From contig JAFROK010000050.1 of NCBI GenBank assembly GCA_017429695.1, positions 1 through 64,000 on the forward strand: a DNA stretch of 64,000 nt, in the 5' to 3' direction. A program made the translations under genes and the position numbers. Numbering within the stretch: the stretch's first letter is position 1; the number at the start of each line of letters is the position of its first letter. Under the pieces are notes generated by a model, which was not told the origin of the DNA, made no database searches, and worked only from the letters and a program-made list of their open reading frames with translations. Positions 31,659 through 39,440 of the stretch are shown one piece after another. Source of the stretch: Clostridia bacterium (lineage in GTDB: Bacteria; Bacillota; Clostridia; Christensenellales; Aristaeellaceae).

Positions 31659-32486
31659 ATGAATATCGGAATCAGGCTGCATGATACGCTGCCCGGAACG
31701 CTGCGGGAGCGGCTTTCGTATGCCGCGGCGCAGGGGTTTACCTGCGTTCAGCTGGCGATGAGCAAGGCGGTGCCGGGGTTTCAGATGAACAAGGCGCCGG
31801 AACTGCTGACGGAAGAACTGGCGGCGGAGGTGCGGGGAGAACTGGAAAATGCCGGGATCAGCTGCGCCGTGCTGGGATGCTATCTGAAGCTGGCGTCTCT
31901 TGATGACGAAGAGGCGAGGCGGGTGCAGGAAATCTACAAGGCCCATCTGCGCTTCGCCAAGTGGATCGGCGCGGGATGCGTCGGAACGGAAACGCCGCCG
32001 GCGGACGGACCGGAAGGGGAAGCCTGCCGGACGGAGGCACATTACCAGCTGCTTCTGAAACGGGTGGTGCCGGTGGTGCGCGAGGCGGAGAAACTGGGCG
32101 TGACGCTGGCGGTTGAACCGGTCTGCAGCCATATTGTTTATGATACCGGCATGGCGGAACAGATGCTCCGGGACCTGGACAGCGGCAGCGTGAAGATTAT
32201 CCTGGACGCGGTGAACCTGATTGACAGCGCGCATACGGAAGCGGCGGAAGAGATGATCCGGGAAGCGGTGCGGAGACTGGGCAGCCGGGTCTGCGTACTG
32301 CACATGAAAGATTTTGTTCCGCAGGAAGGCGCACCGCGGCCGAAACCGGTTCCCTGCGGGCAGGGAAAAATGAAGTATGGGGACCTGCTGGCCCTGGCCC
32401 GGCAACGGCGGCTGCCGATGACCCTGGAGAATACGACGCCGGACAATGCGGAGCGGACGAGACTGTATCTGGAGAACATGGACTAA
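31659..32486 (+). CDS. Sugar-phosphate isomerase/epimerase family protein (TIM barrel)
   Basis: A 275-residue protein of the xylose-isomerase-like/AP-endonuclease-2 TIM-barrel family. Features are RLHDTLPG at the start, FTCVQLAMSK, GCYLKLASLDDEEA, GAGCVGTET, a Glu in LAVEPVCSH, KIILDAVNLI and VLHMKDFVP, which supply the divalent-metal ligands. Family members isomerise or epimerise sugars and inositol derivatives. Here a uronic-acid-related isomer from pectin side chains is plausible but unproven. The start at 31659 follows AGAGGG. It lies between the uxa genes and the GH28 promoter, so it may be the last gene of the uxa operon. Confidence 0.8.
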   Translation: MNIGIRLHDTLPGTLRERLSYAAAQGFTCVQLAMSKAVPGFQMNKAPELLTEELAAEVRGELENAGISCAVLGCYLKLASLDDEEARRVQEIYKAHLRFAKWIGAGCVGTETPPADGPEGEACRTEAHYQLLLKRVVPVVREAEKLGVTLAVEPVCSHIVYDTGMAEQMLRDLDSGSVKIILDAVNLIDSAHTEAAEEMIREAVRRLGSRVCVLHMKDFVPQEGAPRPKPVPCGQGKMKYGDLLALARQRRLPMTLENTTPDNAERTRLYLENMD

Positions 32487-32530
32487 ACGGACATGATACA
32501 GCCGGAAACGGAGAGAGTTGGCGGAAAGTA

Positions 32531-32560
32531 TTGAAACCCGGACAGCTTATCATATATACT
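32531..32560 (+). promoter_or_regulatory. Promoter of the GH28-kduI-kduD unit
   Basis: TTGAAA (32531-32536), an 18-base spacer and TATACT (32555-32560). Between it and the start lie short GATATG direct repeats and the palindrome-like TTGTTCGGACAA (near 32620), possible operator sequence. Confidence 0.6.
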
Positions 32561-32658
32561 GTTCATGAGATATGAAGCGATATGGATATACGCGATATGA
32601 AACGGTAAAATACGGCAAAATTGTTCGGACAAATTGGACGACTGACAGGAGAAACCCG

Positions 32659-34218
32659 ATGGAATTATTGTTCGTATCATCCCGCAGCGCAAGCGTGCTG
32701 CTGGATGCGGAAGGCCTGTATGAAGCCCGGGAAAAGCGGATCCTCTGCCTGGACGGGGAGGAGCTGGGCGAGGAATACCGCTCGGTGACCTCGCTGTTTG
32801 ACCTGGAACCGGATACGGCCTATACGCTGGAAACCCGGACAGACGACGGGAAAACAGAGCAGCTTTCCTTTAAGACGAAAACTGAAACCTGCCTGCTGGA
32901 TGTGAAAGCTTTCGGCGCGAAGGGCGACGGGGAAACCGAAGATACCGCCATGCTGCAGGCTGCGATCCTGTGCTGCCCGGACGGCGGAACGGTACGGATT
33001 CCGCCGGGGGACTATGTGACGGGGCCGCTTTTCCTGAAAAGCCATATGACGCTGGAAATTGCGGACGGCGCGGCCCTGCGGCTGCTGACGGACCGGAAGC
33101 GCTTTCCGGTTTTTCCCGGGGAAACTTACGCGGATAACGAACAGGGCGAGCTGCTGCTGGGCATGTTCGAAGGCTGCAAGACAGACGGATTTGCCGCCGC
33201 ACTGAACGGGATTGACCTGACGGATGTGGCCATCATCGGTGAAGGCATCATCGACGGCCGGGCCGGCGAAGGCGACTGGTGGATCAATCCGAAGGTGCAG
33301 CGGATCGCCTGCCGGGGAAACCTGTTCTACACCCAGCGGTGCCGGAAGATGACGGTTCAGGGGATCACATTCATGAACAGCCCCAGCTGGAATATTCATC
33401 CGGCATTCAGCGAGGACCTGGATTTCATTGATATCCGGGTCCGGGCGCCGTGGGACAGCCCGAACACGGACGGCTTTGATCCGGAAAGCTGCCGCCGGGT
33501 GCGGCTGCTGGGGGCGGAGATCTCCGTCGGGGATGACTGCATTGCCATCAAGAGCGGCAAAATCGACCTGGGACGGAAGTATAAGACGCCCAGCGAGGAT
33601 CTGGAAATCGGCTGGTGCGCACTGCTGGACGGGCACGGCGGCGTAACGATCGGCAGTGAAATGGCCGGCGGCGTGCGGCGGGTGAACGCGCATCACTGCT
33701 ATATGAAAGGCAACGACCGGGCCCTGCGGATCAAGACCCGGCGGGACCGGGGCAAGGACGGCATTGTGGATGAAATCCGCTTCCGGGACGTCCGGATGGA
33801 AGATGTCAAAATGCCGCTGGTGGTCAACAGCTTCTACTTCTGCGACGCGGATGGCAAATCCGATCGGGTGCAGAGCCGCGAAAAGCAGCCGGTGGACGAA
33901 ACGACGCCGGAAATCGGCACGGTTGCCTTTGAACGGGTGAAAGCGGTCGGCTGCAAGGCGTGCGCGGCGTATGCCATGGGCCTGCCGGAAAAGCCGATGA
34001 AGGAACTGATCCTGCGGGACTGCCAATTCTCCTTTGACCCGGAAGCGGAACCGATGGTGCCGGCGATGGCACTGGGCGTCGAGACATGCTGCCGGCGGGG
34101 CGTCATTGCCCGGTATCTGGAGAAGCTGACCATGCAGAATGTGATGCTGGACGGGTTTGAGGGCGATCTGCTGGAAACCACGGAAGTACAGGTAATTGAT
34201 ACGGACGCTGAAGTATAA
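32659..34218 (+). CDS. GH28 polygalacturonase (probably intracellular)
   Basis: A 519-residue family 28 glycoside hydrolase that cleaves alpha-1,4 bonds between galacturonate units. An N-terminal fibronectin-III-like segment (about 1-75) precedes the beta-helix, which starts at DVKAFGAKGDG. Catalytic motifs are NTDGFDPE, GDDCIAIKSGK, HGGVTIGSE and RALRIKTR. No signal peptide is visible at MELLFVSSRS, so it probably acts in the cytoplasm on imported oligogalacturonides, most likely as an exo-enzyme releasing galacturonate for UxaC. The start at 32659 follows ACAGGAG; an open extension to 32572 covers the promoter region. Followed 18 bases later by kduI. Confidence 0.92.
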   Translation: MELLFVSSRSASVLLDAEGLYEAREKRILCLDGEELGEEYRSVTSLFDLEPDTAYTLETRTDDGKTEQLSFKTKTETCLLDVKAFGAKGDGETEDTAMLQAAILCCPDGGTVRIPPGDYVTGPLFLKSHMTLEIADGAALRLLTDRKRFPVFPGETYADNEQGELLLGMFEGCKTDGFAAALNGIDLTDVAIIGEGIIDGRAGEGDWWINPKVQRIACRGNLFYTQRCRKMTVQGITFMNSPSWNIHPAFSEDLDFIDIRVRAPWDSPNTDGFDPESCRRVRLLGAEISVGDDCIAIKSGKIDLGRKYKTPSEDLEIGWCALLDGHGGVTIGSEMAGGVRRVNAHHCYMKGNDRALRIKTRRDRGKDGIVDEIRFRDVRMEDVKMPLVVNSFYFCDADGKSDRVQSREKQPVDETTPEIGTVAFERVKAVGCKACAAYAMGLPEKPMKELILRDCQFSFDPEAEPMVPAMALGVETCCRRGVIARYLEKLTMQNVMLDGFEGDLLETTEVQVIDTDAEV

Positions 34219-34236
34219 AAATGGAGGAATTCGGGT

Positions 34237-35079
34237 ATGGACATTCGGTACAGCTGCAATCAACGGGATTTCAAACGGTACACCACAGAAGAAGTACGGA
34301 AGGAGTTCCTGATTGAGAAACTCTTTACGCCGGAACAGGTGGAGGCGGTTTACAGCCATGTGGACCGCATGGTGACGCTGGGCGTGATGCCGGTGAAGGA
34401 AAAAGTGTCCATTGACAAGGGCATTGATATCTGGCACAATTTCGGCACGGAGTATTTCCTGGAACGCCGGGAGTGCGGCATGTTCAATGTCGGCGGCGCC
34501 GGAAAGGTGACCGCGGACGGGAAGGTATACGAGCTGGGATACAAGGACTGCCTGTACCTGACCCGCGGCGCAAAGGAAGTGCTGTTTGAGAGCGATGATC
34601 CGCAACAGCCCGCAAAGTTCTATATCGTTTCCGCCCCGGCCCACTGCAGCTACGAGAACCGGCTGATCAAGATTGCGGACGCGGCCAAGAAACCCTGTGG
34701 CGACGCGGCCACCAGCAACAAGCGGGTGATTAACCAGTTCATCCATCCCTCGGTACTGAATACCTGCCAGCTGTCCATGGGGATGACGGTGCTGGAAAGC
34801 GGCAGTGTGTGGAACACGATGCCGGCGCATACCCATGAGCGGCGGATGGAAGTATATTTCTATTTTGAAGTGCCGCAGGACAATGTGGTGTTCCATATGA
34901 TGGGCGAAGGACAGGAAACGCGGCATATTGTGATGCAGAACGAGCAGGCGGTGATTTCGCCCAGCTGGTCGATTCATGCCGGCGCCGGAACGAGCAATTA
35001 TACGTTTATCTGGGCGATGGGCGGGGAGAACCAGGCGTTTGACGATATGGACAATATTAAGACAACCGATCTGAGATAA
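34237..35079 (+). CDS. kduI: 5-keto-4-deoxyuronate isomerase (DKI isomerase)
   Basis: A 280-residue cupin enzyme that converts 5-keto-4-deoxyuronate, from unsaturated galacturonate ends, to 2,5-diketo-3-deoxygluconate. Signatures are RREVRKEFLIEKLF-like EEVRKEFLIEKLF, NVGGAGKV, YLTRGAKEV and the metal-binding MPAHTHERRMEVYFYF, followed by SIHAGAGTSNYTFIWAMGGEN. Length is typical. It works directly before KduD, whose gene is next. A pair of hairpins fills part of the 108-base gap between them. Confidence 0.95.
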   Translation: MDIRYSCNQRDFKRYTTEEVRKEFLIEKLFTPEQVEAVYSHVDRMVTLGVMPVKEKVSIDKGIDIWHNFGTEYFLERRECGMFNVGGAGKVTADGKVYELGYKDCLYLTRGAKEVLFESDDPQQPAKFYIVSAPAHCSYENRLIKIADAAKKPCGDAATSNKRVINQFIHPSVLNTCQLSMGMTVLESGSVWNTMPAHTHERRMEVYFYFEVPQDNVVFHMMGEGQETRHIVMQNEQAVISPSWSIHAGAGTSNYTFIWAMGGENQAFDDMDNIKTTDLR

Positions 35080-35134
35080 CCAGGGGGCTTTCCGATCGCC
35101 ACCCTGGACCCCTTCGGCATCTGGGTCCCGAAGG
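35080..35134 (+). other. Intercistronic hairpins between kduI and kduD
   Basis: CCAGGG/CCCTGG (35080-35085 with 35102-35107) and CCTTCGG/CCGAAGG (35111-35117 with 35128-35134) can form two adjacent stems. GGACCC/GGGTCC is an alternative overlapping pairing. No T-tract follows, so mRNA stability or processing is more likely than termination. Confidence 0.5.
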
Positions 35135-35187
35135 ACAGAGAGAACCAAGTACTTGACGAACGATAACTGAAAACGGAGGAAAAGAAA

Positions 35188-35985
35188 ATGGATATGAATG
35201 CTTTCAGCCTGAAGGGAAAAATTGCCTGGATTACCGGAGCCAGCTACGGCATCGGATTTGCCATTGCTGAGGCCTATGCGGCCGCCGGCGCGACCATCGT
35301 TTTTAACGACATCAACCAGGAACTGGTGGACAAGGGCCTGAAGGCCTATGCGGAAAAGGGCATTGACGCCAAAGGCTATGTCTGCGACGTGACGAACGAG
35401 GAAGCGGTTCAGGCGCTGGTGAAGCAGATTGAAGCTGAAGTCGGCGTGATTGACATCCTCGTGAACAATGCCGGCATTATCCGCCGGATTCCGATGATTG
35501 AAATGAGCGCCGCGGAATTCCGCAAGGTCATCGACGTGGATCTGAACGCGCCGTTTATCTGCGCCAAGGCGGTGATTCCTTCGATGATTCAGAAGGGCCA
35601 CGGCAAGATTATCAACATCTGCAGCATGATGAGCGAACTGGGCCGGGAAACCGTTTCCGCTTACGCGGCGGCCAAGGGCGGCCTGAAGATGCTGACCCGG
35701 AACATCTGCTCCGAATACGGCGAGCACAACATCCAGTGCAACGGCATCGGGCCGGGCTATATCGCCACGCCCCAGACGGCGCCCCTGCGGGAAAAGCAGC
35801 CCGACGGCAGCCGCCATCCCTTTGACCAGTTCATTATTGCCAAAACGCCGGCCGCCCGCTGGGGAACGCCGGAAGACCTGCAGGGTCCCGCCGTATTCCT
35901 GGCCAGCGACGCCAGCAATTTCGTGAACGGCCATATCCTGTATGTGGACGGCGGTATTTTGGCTTATATCGGGAAACAGCCCTGA
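35188..35985 (+). CDS. kduD: 2-deoxy-D-gluconate 3-dehydrogenase / DKII reductase (SDR)
   Basis: A 265-residue short-chain dehydrogenase/reductase. The cofactor motif is TGASYGIGFAIAEAY, followed by NDINQ (acidic residue favouring NAD), ILVNNAGIIRR, the catalytic Ser in INICSMMSE and Tyr/Lys in YAAAKGGLK. It reduces 2,5-diketo-3-deoxygluconate to KDG, feeding KdgK. Gluconate 5-dehydrogenases look very similar, but the position after kduI decides the call. Ribosome binding site GGAGG 8 bases before the ATG. Confidence 0.9.
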   Translation: MDMNAFSLKGKIAWITGASYGIGFAIAEAYAAAGATIVFNDINQELVDKGLKAYAEKGIDAKGYVCDVTNEEAVQALVKQIEAEVGVIDILVNNAGIIRRIPMIEMSAAEFRKVIDVDLNAPFICAKAVIPSMIQKGHGKIINICSMMSELGRETVSAYAAAKGGLKMLTRNICSEYGEHNIQCNGIGPGYIATPQTAPLREKQPDGSRHPFDQFIIAKTPAARWGTPEDLQGPAVFLASDASNFVNGHILYVDGGILAYIGKQP

Positions 35986-36033
35986 GCACACAAAGATTCA
36001 TCCATTTTGTCCATATGAAACCCGTTTTTTGAC

Positions 36034-36063
36034 TTTACGAATGCGAACGTTTTCATGTATAAT
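36034..36063 (+). promoter_or_regulatory. Promoter of the pectin-oligomer ABC importer operon
   Basis: TTTACG (36034-36039), an 18-base spacer and a perfect TATAAT (36058-36063). The spacer contains a cre/LacI-type site (36042-36056). Confidence 0.7.
36042..36056 (-). promoter_or_regulatory. cre-like (CcpA/LacI-family) operator in the importer promoter
   Basis: On the minus strand ATGAAAACGTTCGCA fits the catabolite-responsive-element consensus WTGNAANCGNWNNCW at every fixed position. It lies between the -35 and -10 boxes, a repressing position. A weaker relative lies at about 25224-25238. Confidence 0.6.
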
Positions 36064-36111
36064 AGTATCTGAATGATGGACAAATAAGCCAAGAACCCCG
36101 GAGGAAATATC

Positions 36112-36699
36112 GTGCACAGCCAGAAAACGGTCGGTCAGTACCGCGGAATTGACCTGTTTTTGTTCACTGTATTGCTGGCCGTTTTCGAGACCGTTATCGT
36201 CAAAGCGGCAACCAGCTGGTTTCCCAAAGAAGCCTGGATGGTTTCCGCGGTGCCGGCGGTAACGGCGATCGTGATGGTGCGCTGGGGTCCCTGGTGTGCG
36301 CTGACCGCCGCGGCCGGCGGAATCATTACCACGTTCACGGTCGGCGGAGGATGGCAGCAGTACCTGATTTACGCCGTGGGCAACCTGGCGGTGCTGGCAG
36401 TGCTTCCGCTGAAAAAGAAGTGGGGATGGAAAAAGCTCCGCGAAAGCATTCCGGTCAACCTGCTGTTCGGCGCGCTGAGCGTGCTGGCCATGCACCTGGG
36501 CCGGGCTGTGCTGGTGATGATATTCAGCGGATCGATTGAAACGGCATGGGAAACGATCGCGCACGACTCCATCACTTACATCTTTACCCTGACGATTGTC
36601 TGGATCGCTTCCCGGCCGGACGGGCTGCTGGAGGACCAGATTCATTACCTGAAAAGGCTCAGCCATGAGCCGGAGAAGAAGGAAGGGGCGCCTGAATGA
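36112..36699 (+). CDS. Unrecognised membrane protein heading the ABC importer operon
   Basis: A 195-residue protein with about five or six hydrophobic segments (starting at about residues 15, 42, 62, 85, 112 and 150) and a charged C-terminal tail. No family was assigned with confidence. Its size and helix spacing resemble ECF transporter S-components or small integral-membrane regulators. The start is GTG at 36112 with GGAGG upstream. The stop overlaps the start of the first permease (ATGA at 36696-36699), indicating translational coupling and a role with the transporter. Confidence 0.75.
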   Translation: MHSQKTVGQYRGIDLFLFTVLLAVFETVIVKAATSWFPKEAWMVSAVPAVTAIVMVRWGPWCALTAAAGGIITTFTVGGGWQQYLIYAVGNLAVLAVLPLKKKWGWKKLRESIPVNLLFGALSVLAMHLGRAVLVMIFSGSIETAWETIAHDSITYIFTLTIVWIASRPDGLLEDQIHYLKRLSHEPEKKEGAPE

Positions 36700-37802
36700 G
36701 AGCGAACGGGACGGATTACCTGATTTACGATCAGGAAAACGGCATATACCGGGAAGATCCGGAACAGGCCGTCCGTGATGATGTGGAGAAGCACTACTGG
36801 CTGAATGTGCTGCGGGCCATCATCAAGGACTGGCGGCTGTACCTGATGCTGGTGCCGATGCTGCTGGTATTCCTGCTTTGGCGCTACCTGCCGATGTACG
36901 AGCTGCTGCGCGCCTTCAAGGTGGACGGCAGTGAGGCGCAGTCGGTATCGGAATGGGCCTACAAAGGATTTTCCAATTTCCGGGCACTGCTGATCGGTAC
37001 GGGAACCAACGCGGCGCTGTCCCAGGAATTCTGGATGTCCCTGCGGAACACATTCCTGCTGAGCTTCTACGGGCTGTGCTTCGGCTTCCCGATGCCGATC
37101 ATCCTGGCCCTGTTCTTCAATGAAATCCGCTCCAATGCGGCCCGCAGCGTGCTGCAGGTGATGACTTACCTGCCCAAGTTTATGTCCACCGTTATCATGA
37201 CGTCCCTGGTGGTGATGCTGGTGAAAGGCGCGACAACCGCCGGCAAACTGGCGGCGCCTCCCGGCGTCATCTCCCAGCTGCTGGTCAACATGGGGCTCGT
37301 TTCCGAAACGGCGGCCAATGCGGGCCTGCTCCGGAGCGCGGATTATTTCCGGGCGATTTACCAGGTGAGCGGCATCTGGGAAACCGCCGGTTATGACAGC
37401 ATCGTATTCTTCGCGGCAATCATCGCGATCTCGCCGACCAGCTATGAAGCCGCCCAGATCGACGGCGCCGGCAAATGGGCGCAGATGCGCTATGTGGTGC
37501 TGCCCAGCATCCTGAGCACGATTGTGATCATGCTGATTACCCGGATCGGCTCGATGCTGAGCATCGGCTACGAAAAAGTCATCCTGCTGACGAATAACCT
37601 GGAAAAGGGCAAGGGCGACGTCCTGACGACGGCGCAGGTTGTATCCACCTTTGCATGGCAGACCAGCCAGGCGTCCGGCTCTTCGAAGGGACTGCCCGGA
37701 ATCGCGTCCGCCGCGGAAATGATCAATAACGTGGTCGGCATGCTGCTGGTGATCGGCGCGAATACGATTGCCCGCAAGGCATCCAACGTATCGCTGTACT
37801 GA
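36696..37802 (+). CDS. Sugar ABC transporter permease, LplB type
   Basis: A 368-residue membrane subunit of a carbohydrate ABC importer. About six or seven helices are present, beginning at LYLMLVPMLLVFLLW (about residue 50). The ATPase-contact EAA loop is SYEAAQIDGAGKWAQMRYVV (about residue 250). It is longer than typical LplB (about 300) by an N-terminal cytoplasmic extension and inserted loops (about 75-110 and 190-230). It pairs with the permease encoded 16 bases downstream. In the pectin context it is expected to import oligogalacturonides or rhamnogalacturonan fragments. Confidence 0.9.
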   Translation: MRANGTDYLIYDQENGIYREDPEQAVRDDVEKHYWLNVLRAIIKDWRLYLMLVPMLLVFLLWRYLPMYELLRAFKVDGSEAQSVSEWAYKGFSNFRALLIGTGTNAALSQEFWMSLRNTFLLSFYGLCFGFPMPIILALFFNEIRSNAARSVLQVMTYLPKFMSTVIMTSLVVMLVKGATTAGKLAAPPGVISQLLVNMGLVSETAANAGLLRSADYFRAIYQVSGIWETAGYDSIVFFAAIIAISPTSYEAAQIDGAGKWAQMRYVVLPSILSTIVIMLITRIGSMLSIGYEKVILLTNNLEKGKGDVLTTAQVVSTFAWQTSQASGSSKGLPGIASAAEMINNVVGMLLVIGANTIARKASNVSLY

Positions 37803-37818
37803 GGAGAGGAGAGGAACC

Positions 37819-39342
37819 GTGAAAAGAAAACTGGAAATCTCCGAACTGATATTCAAGATCATCAGCTATGTGCTGCTGACCGTGTTCGCGCTGTGCTGCC
37901 TGTATCCGTTTGTCTACGCGGCATCTTCCTCGATCAGCGGAAAGCGGAATGTCCAGAACGACCTGTTTGAGCTGTATGAGCCCGTGACGGCCCAGGGGAA
38001 AAGTGATATCTACCTGGTCAACAGCGATGAAGGCATCCGCCTGAAGGCCGTACTGAACGACAAGGGTGAAATCGTTTCGGCCCAGCGGATCGGCGAGAAC
38101 GGCAGCACGGAGGACGTCAAGGACGCCATCCGGAACGCGAACAACGAACTGGTAGCGCTGCAGCTCCAGGACAGCGAGGGAAACGCTGTTACGGACGACG
38201 CCGACGAGCCGGTTTTCGCGGCGGTGATCTGGTTCAGCAATGAAGACGGCATTGGTCTCCAAGGCTTTTTTGACCGGGACATGACCTTTGTGGATGACGG
38301 AAAGACAACCCTGAAGGATCCGGAATACCTGGCGGAACGGATTGCCACCCTGAACAAAGAATACCAGCTGAAGGTGGCCCGGGTATCGACCGTGAAGGGC
38401 AAGGCGGGATATACCAAGGACAAGACCACGTCGCTGCTGGCGATTGAATGTGAACACGCGCTGGCTGCCGGAACCCCCATTTCCGATATTATCCAGGTGG
38501 ATGTGGAAAAGAAAAAGGTGCAGGTTCCGAAAAGCGAACTGGATATCACGATCGTGGAAGGCGCGTCCGTTGTACGGAAAACAGAACAGCGCGGGATTGT
38601 GCTGCTGCCCAAGGCGATTCAGTTCCGGGCGTTCAAATGGATGTTCCAGCAGGACGTTTTCTGGAATTCCTATTCCAACACCCTGTTCCTGACGGTTTAC
38701 GGTACGGTATGGGCCCTGGTGGTATCAATCCTGGGCGCCTATGCCCTGAGCAAGAAGCGGCTGAAATTCCGCAAGTTCTTCAACTTCTTCCTGGTATTCA
38801 CGATGTGGTTCAGCGCCGGTATCGTGCCGCAGCGGCTGAACTACCTGGCCACGAAGACGGCGTTCCACAATGTGGGCATTATGGACGACAAATGGATGGT
38901 CGTTATCGCCATGGGTATGGCCGCGATGAATATCATCCTGCTGCGGAATGCCTTTGAAAACGTTCCGGGCGAAATTGAAGAGGCAGCCATTGTGGACGGC
39001 GCGACCGAAATGCAGGTGCTGCGCCAGGTGTTTATTCCCATGAGCAAATCGACCATCGCGACGGTGGCGCTGTTCTTTGCCATCAGCCGGTGGAACGGAT
39101 ACTTCTGGGCGAAACAGATGGTGACCAATTCCTGGGAATGGCCGTTGCAGGTATATATCCGAACCAAACTGGATGAATTGGTGTATGACCCGGAAGTAAT
39201 CAACTACTGGAATGAAACATACGCCACCGATTCGGTCATTTACGCGCTGATCGTATGTTCCATCATTCCGATCCTGATCATCTATCCCTTTATCCAGAAA
39301 TACTTCGCCAAAGGCACGAATGTCGGCGGCGTAAAAGAGTGA
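37819..39342 (+). CDS. Sugar ABC transporter permease, LplC type, with large extracytoplasmic insertion
   Basis: A 507-residue permease, against about 290-300 for LplC relatives. Helix 1 is IISYVLLTVFALCCLYPFVY (about residues 15-35). The family continues at GIVLLPKAIQFRAFKWM (about residue 260) and keeps the EAA loop EEAAIVDGATEMQVLRQVF (about 390). Between them lies an extra soluble segment of roughly 190 residues, rich in Asp, Glu, Lys and beta-prone sequence (for example LKAVLNDKGEIVSAQRIG). By topology it sits outside the membrane, where it could bind substrate or the binding protein. The start is GTG at 37819 after GGAGAGG. The stop lies in a seven-base repeat array. Confidence 0.85.
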   Translation: MKRKLEISELIFKIISYVLLTVFALCCLYPFVYAASSSISGKRNVQNDLFELYEPVTAQGKSDIYLVNSDEGIRLKAVLNDKGEIVSAQRIGENGSTEDVKDAIRNANNELVALQLQDSEGNAVTDDADEPVFAAVIWFSNEDGIGLQGFFDRDMTFVDDGKTTLKDPEYLAERIATLNKEYQLKVARVSTVKGKAGYTKDKTTSLLAIECEHALAAGTPISDIIQVDVEKKKVQVPKSELDITIVEGASVVRKTEQRGIVLLPKAIQFRAFKWMFQQDVFWNSYSNTLFLTVYGTVWALVVSILGAYALSKKRLKFRKFFNFFLVFTMWFSAGIVPQRLNYLATKTAFHNVGIMDDKWMVVIAMGMAAMNIILLRNAFENVPGEIEEAAIVDGATEMQVLRQVFIPMSKSTIATVALFFAISRWNGYFWAKQMVTNSWEWPLQVYIRTKLDELVYDPEVINYWNETYATDSVIYALIVCSIIPILIIYPFIQKYFAKGTNVGGVKE

Positions 39343-39357
39343 TTAGTGGTTAGTGGG
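39338..39357. repeat. Heptanucleotide tandem repeat (TTAGTGR family)
   Basis: About three units (AGTGAT, TAGTGGT, TAGTGGG). The TGA stop of the permease gene (39340-39342) is inside the first unit. Confidence 0.8.
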
Positions 39358-39440
39358 TGTATCAATCAGGTAACTTCGCAGACGGCAGTTCTGCCGGAAG
39401 CGTTGAAAAAATCACAAATAATTTTTTAGGAGGTAGCCCC

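Larger units (their letters stand above)
36006..36084. promoter_or_regulatory. Inverted TTTGTCCAT sites bracketing the ABC importer promoter
   Basis: TTTGTCCAT at 36006-36014 and its exact complement ATGGACAAA at 36076-36084 lie either side of the -10 box. The same nine bases occur at 25208-25216 upstream of uxaB. The spacing of about 70 bases would suit looping by a repressor, which is an inference. Confidence 0.5.

Noticed and set aside
32677..35991. 1104-residue open frame on the minus strand opposite GH28, kduI and kduD
   Set aside because: It mirrors the codon pattern of strongly supported plus-strand genes, has no ribosome binding site and its translation resembles no family. The same applies to the long opposite-strand frames at 1776-3830, 25053-27884, 30051-32405, 49491-51887 and 53391-54881.
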